The position numbers were made by a program, and so were the translations under genes. From the NCBI GenBank assembly GCA_009746045.1, contig RPFO01000253.1:1998888-2058887 (forward strand): a DNA stretch of 60,000 bases. Reading direction: 5' to 3'. The stretch is from Mesostigma viride (lineage: Eukaryota; Streptophyta; Mesostigmatophyceae; Mesostigmatales; Mesostigmataceae). The notes under the pieces were generated by a model that was not told where the DNA came from, made no database searches, and saw only the letters and a list, made by a program, of their open reading frames with translations. Within the stretch, counting starts at the first letter, position 1, and each line of letters begins with the position of its first letter. This document shows positions 18,240 to 26,258 of the stretch, in pieces.

Positions 18240-18450
18240 TGAGTGCGTCCGTCACGCCGCCCTTCCGTCCGTCACGACCCGCCCTGCCGTCCGTCACGCC
18301 GCCATTCTGCTGCCGTCCGTCACGCCGCCCTTCTGCTGCCGTCCGTCACGCCCCACCCACTTCCGCCGCCTGTCACGGCCTTCCATACTTCTGCCATCCG
18401 TCACAGCGTCCCCCACTTCCGCCGCCCGTCACGGTCCCCCGCCGGCCGCC
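18240..18450. repeat. GC-rich minisatellite (CCGTCCGTCAC core)
   Basis: The 11-base core CCGTCCGTCAC appears about five times at 18247-18352 with 20-26 base spacing, then decays into CCGTCAC/CCCGTCAC variants. The same core occurs in the opposite orientation at 23036-23240. Confidence 0.8.
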
Positions 18451-18580
18451 CTCCGAATTTCGGTTACGACCCTGATTTGCGGTTACGACCATATCCCCGA
18501 ATGTCGGTTACGATCCCGAACGGCGGTTACGGTCTTATCCCCGAAGTTCGGTTACGATCTCATCGTTGGCGTCCAGGAAG

Positions 18581-18616
18581 CCCATTGGCCCGGCGCCGGA
18601 GCGCTCCCATTGGCCC
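18581..18616 (+). promoter_or_regulatory. Paired CCCATTGGCCC elements upstream of the zinc-ribbon gene
   Basis: CCCATTGGCCC starts at 18581 and again at 18606, 25 bases apart, ending about 95 bases before the ATG at 18712. Each contains an inverted CCAAT box. The same pair with 24-base spacing lies upstream of the MYND-type gene at 25671 and 25695, which supports a promoter role. Confidence 0.55.
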
Positions 18617-18711
18617 GCGTCGGCGGCCACCGCCATAAAGGCGGTCGGAGGGCTACCAGACGGTCCTCTCGCCTGCCTCCAAGCCGAACAGCCGAGACGA
18701 ACCCCGCCGCG

Positions 18712-19628
18712 ATGTCCTCCCCTCCCTCTCCCTCCGACGACGGCGGCCATAGCCCGCTCGCCGTCGAGTGCAAGCACTGCGGGTGCCACCGCCCCCCCTC
18801 CTCCTTCCTGTCCGCCAAGAACGGATCCCCCACCGTGCGCTGCGAGCCGTGCCGCGAGCGCGACCGAAAACTCACGCAGAAGTACCGCCGCCAGAACGCG
18901 GACAGGCTGAGACGCTGTGCCGGGCGGCGCGCGTGGGACCGTGGCGCCTGCCCGAGTCGAGCGCGTCGTGCCCCGGCCTCATCGACACGTCGCGCGGGCC
19001 CTCGCCGTACGCCCGGCCGTCCCCGCCCCCCGTCCGCATCCTCCCCCGCGCGCCCTCGTTCGAGTTCGGCGCGGAGATGACGCTCCCCGATTTTCCGGAT
19101 TTCGGACAGGAGTCCTTCGGACCTTTGACGGATTTCGCAGAGTCCTCCGGACCTTTGACGGAGTCCTCCGTCCCTGCGGCGGATTTCGCAGAGTCCTCCG
19201 GACCTCCGACGGAGTCCTCCGCGCAGGAGCCCCCCGCGCCCCCGCCGGCGCCGGCGTGGACGTTCGACCCGAACCTGGTGTCGAGCATGCTGGCCGGGTG
19301 CGCGGCGGGCGCCCCGTGCCCCCTGGGCCTGCGCGCCGACGCGTGGGACCGCCTGGGCGCCGAGATCCGCTCGCTCGCGGCCGCGAAGGACGCGCTGCCC
19401 GACCTGACGCACGAGGAGCGCATGGACCTGGACCTGCTGGGCCTCCCCTCGTTCGACCCGTCCGGCCCCCGCCGCGAGCTGCACGTCTTCGCGAAGGCGC
19501 TGTGCGACCGCGCGATCGTCGCGCGCGTGACGGGCGCGGGCGACGCGCTGACGGCGCACCTGTGCGCGCTCGATCTGCTGGGCAGGTGGACGGGCCGCGC
19601 GGCCGCCGACCCTTTCCTGAACTTGTAA
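18712..19628 (+). CDS. Zinc-ribbon protein of virus/phage type, frameshifted
   Basis: The ATG at 18712 opens a frame with C-x2-C ... C-x2-C (VECKHCGCHRPPSSF, then VRCEPCRERDRK) and KYRRQNADRLR. This is the short zinc ribbon often seen at the N-terminus of phage and large-DNA-virus proteins, some of them linked to HNH nucleases. Around 18905-18935 the coding signal moves to another frame, which continues with LCRAARVGPWRLPESS to the stop at 19626-19628. One missing base would join them into about 305 residues. The second part has an acidic repeat (DFAESSGPLTESS, three variants) and an Ala/Leu-rich helical C-terminus (DLTHEERMDLDLLGLPSFD). The break may be a real lesion or an assembly error. 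The stop codon overlaps AATAAA (19627-19632). Confidence 0.6.
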
Positions 19629-19632
19629 TAAA
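19627..19632 (+). terminator. Poly(A) signal overlapping the stop codon
   Basis: AATAAA shares two bases with the TAA stop of the zinc-ribbon gene. Two neighbouring virus-type genes have the signal within 4-6 bases of their stop. Confidence 0.5.
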
Positions 19633-19723
19633 GAAAAATTTCGCGCCATTTTCGTTCCCCTCCCATGTGCACTCTCGCGGCCTCGCGGACTCCGGGCGGC
19701 GCGGCGCCCCCGTGGGAGACTAT

Positions 19724-20119
19724 ATCTCGCTTCTGATTGGTCGAAATTTCGGCCTGAACATTTCTCTCGCTTCTGATTGGTCGGCCGAAAAGTTTGAAAA
19801 GTTTTGAAAAGTTTTGAAAAGTTTTGAAAAGTTTCAAAAGTTTCCTCGCTTCTGATTGGTCGGTTTGAAAAGTTTGAAAAGTTCGTGCTATCCGGATAGC
19901 ACGAACTTTTCAAGATAGCACGAACTTTTCAACTTTTCCCACGGGAAAACGCAAACTATTGAAAAGTTTCAACTTTTTTTCCCACGGGAAATGAAAAGTT
20001 TGAAAAGTTCGTGCTAAGGGGAATGCTATGGATTTATAGCATTCCCCCAAGTTATTTTTTTTTTGGCCGAGGATGCGCTCCCCCTCCCCTCCCTTCCCCT
20101 CTGTATCCGCCATTATAAT
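19724..20119. repeat. Left arm of the first large palindrome
   Basis: The arm contains CTCGCTTCTGATTGGTCG copies, a TTGAAAAGTT run repeated four to five times, a perfect short palindrome (half-site AGTTCGTGCTATCC, near 19885-19912), further GAACTTTTC/GAAAAGTTC inversions, and ends CCGCCATTATAAT. Its reverse complement lies at 21402-21780. Confidence 0.9.
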
Positions 20120-20202
20120 CTGATCAGACACTCCGCAAAGGTGAAAACCTTTGCGTTCAGTGCCGGGCCGCGGAAAACGCGGAAAACGCGATCTGCAAAT
20201 GA

Positions 20203-20261
20203 ATCCGACCGGAATCGAACTGGGGACCTCTCGCACCAATTTTGCTGACTATAGGACGGAC
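20203..20261 (-). ncRNA. tRNA-like segment, array unit 1 (tRNA-Pro-like 3' half)
   Basis: On the minus strand a 59-base segment has acceptor strands GTCCGTC/GTCGGAT that pair in six of seven positions (one wobble), a B-box AGTTCGATTCC, and TTGGTGCGAGAGGTCCC, which resembles the 3' half of eukaryotic tRNA-Pro(UGG). The D and anticodon 5' arms are shortened, so it is more likely a tRNA-derived sequence than a working tRNA. Confidence 0.4.
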
Positions 20262-20595
20262 GTCTCCGGTTACCATGGCATCGCCAACTTACACCTACAG
20301 TCATCCGCAAAAGTTCTCCTGTCCGGGGAGTGATGCAAGCCTTTCGGATTTGGTACTAGATAAATCACTCGAGATCTGTGTGTAGGAGTACTACACACGT
20401 GTCTGCACGCGAGACTTGTTCAGTCTCGCACCGTGAGACGGGCTGAACACGGCTGAATCCTTCTTTAGAAGGGGGCGTAGCCGGTACTATCGAAATCAGC
20501 CAAGCGTATATTCTGATCAGACACTCCGCAAAGGTGAAAACCTTTGCGTTCAGTGCCGGGCCGCGGAAAACGCGGAAAACGCGATCTGCAAATGA

Positions 20596-20654
20596 ATCCG
20601 ACCGGAATCGAACTGGGGACCTCTCGCACCAATTTTGCTGACTATAGGACGGAC
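20596..20654 (-). ncRNA. tRNA-like segment, array unit 2
   Basis: This is the same segment as in unit 1, displaced by 393 bases with no change seen. Confidence 0.4.
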
Positions 20655-20988
20655 GTCTCCGGTTACCATGGCATCGCCAACTTACACCTACAGTCATCCG
20701 CAAAAGTTCTCCTGTCCGGGGAGTGATGCAAGCCTTTCGGATTTGGTACTAGATAAATCACTCGAGATCTGTGTGTAGGAGTACTACACACGTGTCTGCA
20801 CGCGAGACTTGTTCAGTCTCGCACCGTGAGACGGGCTGAACACGGCTGAATCCTTCTTTAGAAGGGGGCGTAGCCGGTACTATCGAAATCAGCCAAGCGT
20901 ATATTCTGATCAGACACTCCGCAAAGGTGAAAACCTTTGCGTTCAGTGCCGGGCCGCGGAAAACGCGGAAAACGCGATCTGCAAATGA

Positions 20989-21047
20989 ATCCGACCGGAA
21001 TCGAACTGGGGACCTCTCGCACCAATTTTGCTGACTATAGGACGGAC
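20989..21047 (-). ncRNA. tRNA-like segment, array unit 3
   Basis: This is the third identical copy, in the incomplete last unit of the array. Confidence 0.4.
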
Positions 21048-21218
21048 GTCTCCGGTTACCATGGCATCGCCAACTTACACCTACAGTCATCCGCAAAAGT
21101 TCTCCTGTCCGGGGAGTGATGCAAGCCTTTCGGATTTGGTACTAGATAAATCACTCGAGATCTGTGTGTAGGAGTACTACACACGTGTCTGCACGCGAGA
21201 CTTGTTCAGTCTCGCACA

Positions 21219-21401
21219 TTATAATACTAGGTTTGCTAACACATATTATTTAGACACAGTTGCTAACACATATTATTACGGCTATTGCCAACACATATTA
21301 TATAGGAGAATTTGCTAACACATAAATATTTATGTGTTAGCAAAAAATATGTGTTAGGAATATGTCCAAAATAATATGTGTTAGCAAACCTAGTATTATA
21401 A
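21219..21401. mobile_element. MITE-like foldback element, copy 1
   Basis: About 183 bases have perfect terminal inverted repeats of roughly 32 bases (left end TATAATACTAGGTTTGC, right end the reverse complement). GCTAACACATATTA recurs inside, and the centre is a perfect palindrome (TTTGCTAACACATAAATA and its mirror). No coding capacity. It sits at the centre of the first large palindrome, next to the 393-bp array. Confidence 0.75.
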
Positions 21402-21780
21402 CGGCGGGTACAGAGGGGAGAGGGGGCGCATCCGCGGCCAAAAAAAAAATAACTTGGGGAATGCTATAAATCCATAGCATTCCCCTTAGCACGAACTTTT
21501 CAAACTTTTCATTTCCCGTGGGAAAAAAAGTTGAAACTTTTCAATAGTTTGCGTTTTCCCGTGGGAAAAGTTGAAAAGTTCGTGCTATCCTGAAAAGTTC
21601 GTGCTATCCGGATAGCACGAACTTTTCAAACTTTTCAAACCGACCAATCAGAAGCGAGGAAACTTTTGAAACTTTTCAAAACTTTTCAAAACTTTTCAAA
21701 ACTTTTCAAACTTTTCAGCCGACCAATCAGAAGCGAGAGAAATGTTCAGGCCGTTTTTTCGACCAATCAGAATCGAGCGT
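21402..21780. repeat. Right arm of the first large palindrome
   Basis: This arm is the reverse complement of 19724-20119 with few changes, including the GAAAAGTT run and the ATTGGTCG motifs read as CGACCAAT. Confidence 0.9.
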
Positions 21781-21904
21781 TTGTCTCCCACGGGAGAGCC
21801 CCGGCGCGCCGAGTCGGCCCGCGCGCACGCGGATCCCCTGTCGAGCGCCGCGCCGGTCCTCCGATCGGTCGCGACCGGTCCGACGGTTACGAAAATCCGC
21901 GCTC

Positions 21905-22855
21905 GCTCCTGATTGGTCGAAAAATCGGCCTGAACATTTCTCTCGCTTCTGATTGGTCGGCTGAAAAGTTTGAAAAGTTTTGAAAAGTTTTGAAAAGTTT
22001 TGAAAAGTTTTGAAAAGTTTCAAAAGTTTCCTCGCTTCTGATTGGTCGGTTTGAAAAGTTTGAAAAGTTCGTGCTATGCGGATAGCACGAACTTTTCAGG
22101 ATAGCACGAACTTTTCAACTTTTCCCACGGGAAAATGCAAACTATTGAAAAGTTTCAACTTTTTTTCCCACGGGAAATGAAAAGTTTGAAAAGTTCGTGC
22201 TAAGGGGAATGCTATGAAATTATAGCTTTCCCCCAAGTTATTTTTTTTTGGCCGGGGTGAACCTCCTCTCCCCCCCCCCTCCCTCGCGCATATACAATAA
22301 TCCTAGGTTTGCTAACACATATTATTATGACATAGTTGCTAACACATATTTTTCTGGCTATTGCTAACACATATTATATAGGAGCATTTGCTAACACATA
22401 AATATTTATGTGTTAGCAAAAAATATGTGTTAGGAATATGTCCAAAATAATATGTGTTAGCAAACTTAGTATTATAATGGCGGGTACAGAGGGGGGAGAG
22501 GAGGTGCACCCCGGCCAAAAAAAAAATAACTTGGGGGAAAGCTATAATTTCATAGCATTCCCCTTAGCACGAACTTTTCAAACTTTTCATTTCCCGTGGG
22601 AAAAAAAGTTGAAACTTTTCAATAGTTTGCGTTTTCCCGTGGGAAAAGTTGAAAAGTTCGTGCTATCCTGAAAAGTTCGTGCTATCCGCATAGCACGAAC
22701 TTTTCAAACTTTTCAAACCGACCAATCAGAAGCGAGGAAACTTTTGAAACTTTTCAAAACTTTTCAAAACTTTTCAAAACTTTTCAAACTTTTCAGCCGA
22801 CCAATCAGAAGCGAGAGAAATGTTCAGGCCAAAATTTCGACCAATCATAATCGAG
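21905..22855. repeat. Second large palindrome with central foldback element
   Basis: The left arm (21905-22290) copies the arm at 19724-20119, and the right arm (22479-22855) is its inverse. The centre (about 22296-22478) is a second MITE-like foldback with the same GCTAACACATATTA repeats. It therefore shows the uninterrupted form of the structure that the 393-bp array splits on the left. A GC-rich spacer of about 125 bases (21781-21904) separates the two palindromes. No gene. Confidence 0.9.
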
Positions 22856-23035
22856 CACGACTCTCCCACGGAGCGCCGCGCCGACCCCGCTCCCGTGGCA
22901 CGTCCGTCCGCGGCCCTGCCACGCGAATCCGGGGCGTCCGTACACTCCGCCGCCTGCCCGTCCGTCCACCCGGCGCGGCGATATACGCATCCGTATATCA
23001 GCACCCACCGCGCGCTCCTGTCCAGCGCCGCGCCG

Positions 23036-23240
23036 GGTGACGGACGCCGGCATTACGGGTGACGGACGCCAGCACTATGGGTGACGGCTGGCAGCATTAC
23101 GGGTGACGGCTGGCAGCATTACGGGTGACGGACGGCAGCATTACGGGTGACGGACGGCAGCACTATGGGTGACGGACGGCAGCACTATGGGTGACGGACG
23201 GCAGCACTATGGGTGACGGCTGGCAGCACTAGGGTGACGG
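23036..23240. repeat. GC-rich minisatellite (GTGACGGACGG core)
   Basis: About ten units of 19-22 bases (GGGTGACGGACGGCAGCAYTA) occur in tandem. The core is the reverse complement of the minisatellite core at 18240-18450. Confidence 0.85.
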
Positions 23241-23445
23241 ACGGTGCCGAAATGCCGTGGGAGATCCGTTACGGATGCCAGATCTCGTGGCACGTGGCAT
23301 AGCTCGTGGCACGTGGCGAAATCGCGTGGCAGCGCCGCGCCGTCGACGCGCTCTCCGCGGATTGGCCGGGGTCGACACGGAACGGGTAGAAAGGGCTCGC
23401 CCGCGCGGGACGAGGGCACTCTCGCCTCAGATTACACGAACAGAC

Positions 23446-24543
23446 ATGGATGCCGGCAAGCCGAACAGCGCGTTCCGCCCCATCCTGCCCGCGCCGCCGG
23501 GCGGGGTAATTAAACCCACGCCCTCCCTGATCGCCGCGGCGGCCGCCTCGATCAGGAAAACCAAGCGCACCGACCTCCCCTGTCTTCCCGGCGCCGCCCC
23601 CGTTTGGCACTTCCGCGCGGACGGCACGCGCGTGTGGTCGTACGCGCCCTGCCCCCCCGCGAAACGCGCGAAGAAAGCGCGAAAGGCCCCCACCGCCGCG
23701 GAGATCGCCGCCATGCAGCAGCAGGCCGGGGCGGAGATCAGGAAGGCGGACCCCGGTTTCCGCCCCGCCCCTTCTGGAACGGCCGCCCTTGTCCCAAAAC
23801 CTCTGCAGCCTCCTCCTCCGCCGCCGCCGCCCAGGGTGATCGAGTACCCTCCCAAGCCGCTGCCGCCCACGAACAAGTACAAGCTCCTCCCCCGCCATAG
23901 CTGCAGGGACCCGTCTGAGAGGCTGTTCCCCGCCCCCGGCGGCGTGTGGGCCCGCTATTCCAAGCTGTCCCTCGTCCCCTACGCCGCGGATTCCGCCATC
24001 CCCGAAGCGGAGAAGATCGACCCCGCGGAGGACGCGGCCGGCGTGTATCCCCTGGTGGTGGTGACCCCCGCGACCCAGTGGGGCCAAGTCGCCAGCGCCC
24101 GCCCCTTGTGCATGATGCGGGAGGCGGACGAGAACGGGACGATGTGGAAATTCATCAAGGCCGCCGGGATCGAGGACGGCTGGCGCGCCCCCTGCGAGCT
24201 CAAGGGCACGAGCAAGGCGTCCAGGGGGGACAGGGAGACGATGGAGGAGCTGCTGTCCCGCGTGGTGCCGGACAGGCCGGAGGTGGCCGCGCAGTTGGAC
24301 CAAAGGGCGGCGCTGAGGATGCAGTCCCTCGCCCTGTCCGCCCTGCACGAGCGGCTCCTGCGCAAGTTCATGCCGTCGGTGGAGGCGGACAAACGCGAGA
24401 GACACATGGCCGTGGCCCGCGCCTTCTCCGCCTTCGCCATGGAGACCGTGATCCCCGCCTGCGCTTCGGCGGGCCGGGCGGGCAAGGCGGCCATCGCCAA
24501 CCGCATCGCGGGTCTCAAGGACAAACTGAACGTTGTGTTGTGA
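23446..24543 (+). CDS. Unknown 365-residue Pro-rich protein of the virus-like block
   Basis: No family is recognised. The Met at 23446 is the first in a good context; the upstream frame is low-complexity. Residues 1-130 are Ala/Pro-rich with a basic patch (KRAKKARKAP) and a run of ten prolines near 123-135. The rest looks globular: RDPSERLFPAPGGVW, YPLVVVTPATQWGQV, MWKFIKAAGIEDGW, then a helical C-terminus with MQSLALSALHERLLRKFM and AVARAFSAFAME. It is a single exon with strongly GC-ending codons. An ATTGGCC element lies about 80 bases upstream (near 23364), and AATAAA starts four bases after the stop (24548). Both features are shared with its neighbours, which suggests common origin and expression. 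A virion or DNA-associated role would be a guess. Confidence 0.65.
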   Translation: MDAGKPNSAFRPILPAPPGGVIKPTPSLIAAAAASIRKTKRTDLPCLPGAAPVWHFRADGTRVWSYAPCPPAKRAKKARKAPTAAEIAAMQQQAGAEIRKADPGFRPAPSGTAALVPKPLQPPPPPPPPRVIEYPPKPLPPTNKYKLLPRHSCRDPSERLFPAPGGVWARYSKLSLVPYAADSAIPEAEKIDPAEDAAGVYPLVVVTPATQWGQVASARPLCMMREADENGTMWKFIKAAGIEDGWRAPCELKGTSKASRGDRETMEELLSRVVPDRPEVAAQLDQRAALRMQSLALSALHERLLRKFMPSVEADKRERHMAVARAFSAFAMETVIPACASAGRAGKAAIANRIAGLKDKLNVVL

Positions 24544-24547
24544 TGGT

Positions 24548-24553
24548 AATAAA
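24548..24553 (+). terminator. Poly(A) signal four bases after the stop
   Basis: AATAAA at 24548-24553 follows the TGA stop at 24541-24543 of the 365-residue gene. Confidence 0.5.
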
Positions 24554-24666
24554 CCCCATTTCTCATGCAATCACACATGTCTCATGCACACAGTCCTAGT
24601 CCTAAGTGGTCCTAATCCGCGGCCTATCTAGTGGACTCATTTGTAGGATGCATGCAAACAAGTAAC

Positions 24667-24672
24667 TTTATT
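24667..24672 (-). terminator. Poly(A) signal six bases after the stop of the MYND-type gene
   Basis: TTTATT on the plus strand is AATAAA on the minus strand; it begins six bases beyond the TAA at 24679-24681. Confidence 0.5.
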
Positions 24673-24678
24673 CATCAT

Positions 24679-25605
24679 TTACGTAACGGCCAGAGTCTTG
24701 TCCATGGAGACGTTCCAGCGGTGCAGGCACCGGACGGGCACGGGGCCTTCCCCCACGTCCATGGCGTGGTGGACGAGGATGGCCTTGTCGATGGCTCGCC
24801 GGAGTCCCGCCACCTTGCCGCACTCGTGGCTGGTGACTCCGCACACGGCCGAACAGAACACGGCGTCCTTGCACTTGCCGCACACGCGGACGTTCGCGCC
24901 GTCGACCATCTTGACCTTGCAATGGTGGCCGATGCAGAGGGGGGCGAAGGGCCGGTCCTTGTGGTCCAGACGCACCCAGGAGCGAGAGGGGACGGTCCTC
25001 CCGGCGGCGGCCTTGAGACACTTGGCCACGTCGAAGATGCGGGAGACGAAGAACCTCTTGTTCGTTCGCCCGACGTTCGGCTGGCGGAACACGAACACGG
25101 CCGCGAACTCCTTGTCCTGGTTGTGGGAATGGACCGCCCAGTAGGTCTCGTAATCGATTTCCTTCATTTCCTCGGCGGTGACCCAATCGAGCACGACGGA
25201 CTCGTTGGCGTGGGCGAGCCTGTCGACGCGGAAGAGGACGGCCCCCCGGCCGTGCTCGGCCGCCATCTCCTTGCACTTGGAGTGCACGTAGTCCGCGCGC
25301 GTCTCCAGATGCCGCATGAGGTTTGGGACGCCGTGGCGGAGGAACCGGGCCCTGGCCGCCTGCAGCGTCCGCGTTTCGTCCCCGGTGTCCGTGGAGTTCA
25401 TGTTTTCCTGGAACCATTCGTTGAGGAGTTCCCTGGCCTTGACGACTTTGGCCATGGAGGCGGCGACTTCGCCGCGAGAAATTTCGAAACAGGGAGCGAC
25501 GTCCGCCGCCGTGTACCTGGGCACTTTGGGTTTCCCATCCGTGTTTGGGGCTTTGGGGAAGAGACGGCCCCCCGACTTGACTGCCTGGCGCTTGGACTTG
25601 GCCAT
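24679..25605 (-). CDS. MYND-type zinc finger protein (308 residues)
   Basis: MYND fingers bind two zinc ions and mediate protein contacts. The C-terminal part has C224, C229, then VCGKCKDAVFCSAVCGVTSHEC (C242, C245, C251, C255, H260, C262). This fits the second half of the MYND pattern well, with a tighter H-x-C end. The N-terminal 200 residues are unfamiliar: a basic start (MAKSKRQAVKSGGR), a helical part, and a segment with YWAVHSHNQDKEFAAVFVF and NKRFFVSRIFDVAKCL. The Met at 25605 is chosen because upstream sequence is GC-rich repeat. It is a single exon, convergent with the 365-residue gene. Paired CCCATTGGCCC elements lie 66-100 bases upstream. Probable origin: large DNA virus; function unknown. 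Confidence 0.75.
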   Translation of the reverse strand: MAKSKRQAVKSGGRLFPKAPNTDGKPKVPRYTAADVAPCFEISRGEVAASMAKVVKARELLNEWFQENMNSTDTGDETRTLQAARARFLRHGVPNLMRHLETRADYVHSKCKEMAAEHGRGAVLFRVDRLAHANESVVLDWVTAEEMKEIDYETYWAVHSHNQDKEFAAVFVFRQPNVGRTNKRFFVSRIFDVAKCLKAAAGRTVPSRSWVRLDHKDRPFAPLCIGHHCKVKMVDGANVRVCGKCKDAVFCSAVCGVTSHECGKVAGLRRAIDKAILVHHAMDVGEGPVPVRCLHRWNVSMDKTLAVT

Positions 25606-25670
25606 TCTAGAGTGGCTCCTCCTGGCCGCCCTCCTCCCACTTATGCCCGAGGGCGTCGGCACCGCGCGCT

Positions 25671-25705
25671 CCCATTGGCCCGAATCGACAGCCTCCCATT
25701 GGCCC
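25671..25705 (-). promoter_or_regulatory. Paired CCCATTGGCCC elements upstream of the MYND-type gene
   Basis: The 11-base motif starts at 25671 and 25695. In the gene's sense each reads GGGCCAATGGG, a CCAAT box. The sequence and spacing match the pair at 18581/18606. Confidence 0.55.
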
Positions 25706-25755
25706 CTAGTTGGCGCCGCGCCACGGCCGCAGCGGCGCCGCGCCACCCACGGGCT

Positions 25756-26060
25756 AAAAAAAAAGTGGCGCGCCGCGTTCGCCTCGACGCGTAGAGCAAC
25801 TTTGGTTTTTGGCTGGGCGCGGCGCGCGCCGCGCCGGCGCGACGCGGCGCGGCGCTTGGAGGTGGCGCGACGCGCGCCGCGCCCGCAAAAAATAAAAAGT
25901 GGCGCGGCGTGTTCGGGGCGGCGCGGCGACCGACTTTGGTTTTGGCTGGGCGCGGCGCCGGCGCGGCGCGGCGCGGCGCTCCAAGGTGGCGCGACGCGCG
26001 CCGCGCCCCGCCAAAAAAAAAGTAGGGGCGCTCGGCGTTTCTCGGCCGGCGGACCAACTT
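25756..26060. repeat. GC-rich tandem repeat, unit about 125-134 bp
   Basis: Blocks of A-run, AAGTGGCGCG, ACTTTGGTTTTTGGC, TGGGCGCGGCGC and GGTGGCGCGACGCG recur. ACTTTG anchors lie at 25799, 25933 and 26057. The segment is almost entirely GCGCG-type sequence apart from the A-runs. No gene. Confidence 0.75.
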
Positions 26061-26192
26061 TGAAAATTTGTACGGTTTCCGTACCTCCGTCCATCCGTAC
26101 GCCACGTGGCACGATTTCGTACCGTCTGACATGTCGGGCGTGCACCTGGGCACGGGACTTGGCGGATTTCGCCGTGCCAGAGCCAAATTTCG

Positions 26193-26258
26193 CCCTGACA
26201 CGCCAAGTCAGAGGCGAATCTGGCCCTGACACGCCAAGTCAGAGGCGAATCTGGCCCT
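26193..26258. repeat. Direct tandem repeat of about 31 bp
   Basis: CCTGACACGCCAAGTCAGAG followed by GCGAATCTGGC occurs twice in a row. Confidence 0.8.

Larger units (their letters stand above)
20120..21216. repeat. Tandem array of a 393-bp unit (2.8 copies)
   Basis: Unit starts are at 20120, 20513 and 20906, each opening with the palindrome CTGATCAG. The copies look identical by eye; the third stops after about 311 bases. The array is bounded on both sides by the nine bases CATTATAAT (20111-20119 and 21217-21225), as a target duplication would be. Each unit has several perfect hairpins: arms CGCAAAGGT/ACCTTTGCG around a GAAA loop, GTGTGTAG/CTACACAC, GCGAGACT/AGTCTCGC and CCTTCT/AGAAGG. A tRNA-like segment lies on the minus strand. 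The short open frames in the unit look non-coding. Confidence 0.9.

Noticed and set aside
20120-21216. Hammerhead-type ribozyme in the 393-bp array (CTGATCAG near GAAA motifs)
   Set aside because: The core CTGANGA is not matched on either strand (CTGATCA and CTGATTT only), and no GAAA plus cleavage-site arrangement follows in the right order.
20120-21216. Repeated 60- and 112-codon frames in the array
   Set aside because: They run over hairpins and a tRNA-like segment and repeat only because the DNA unit repeats; no coding signature.
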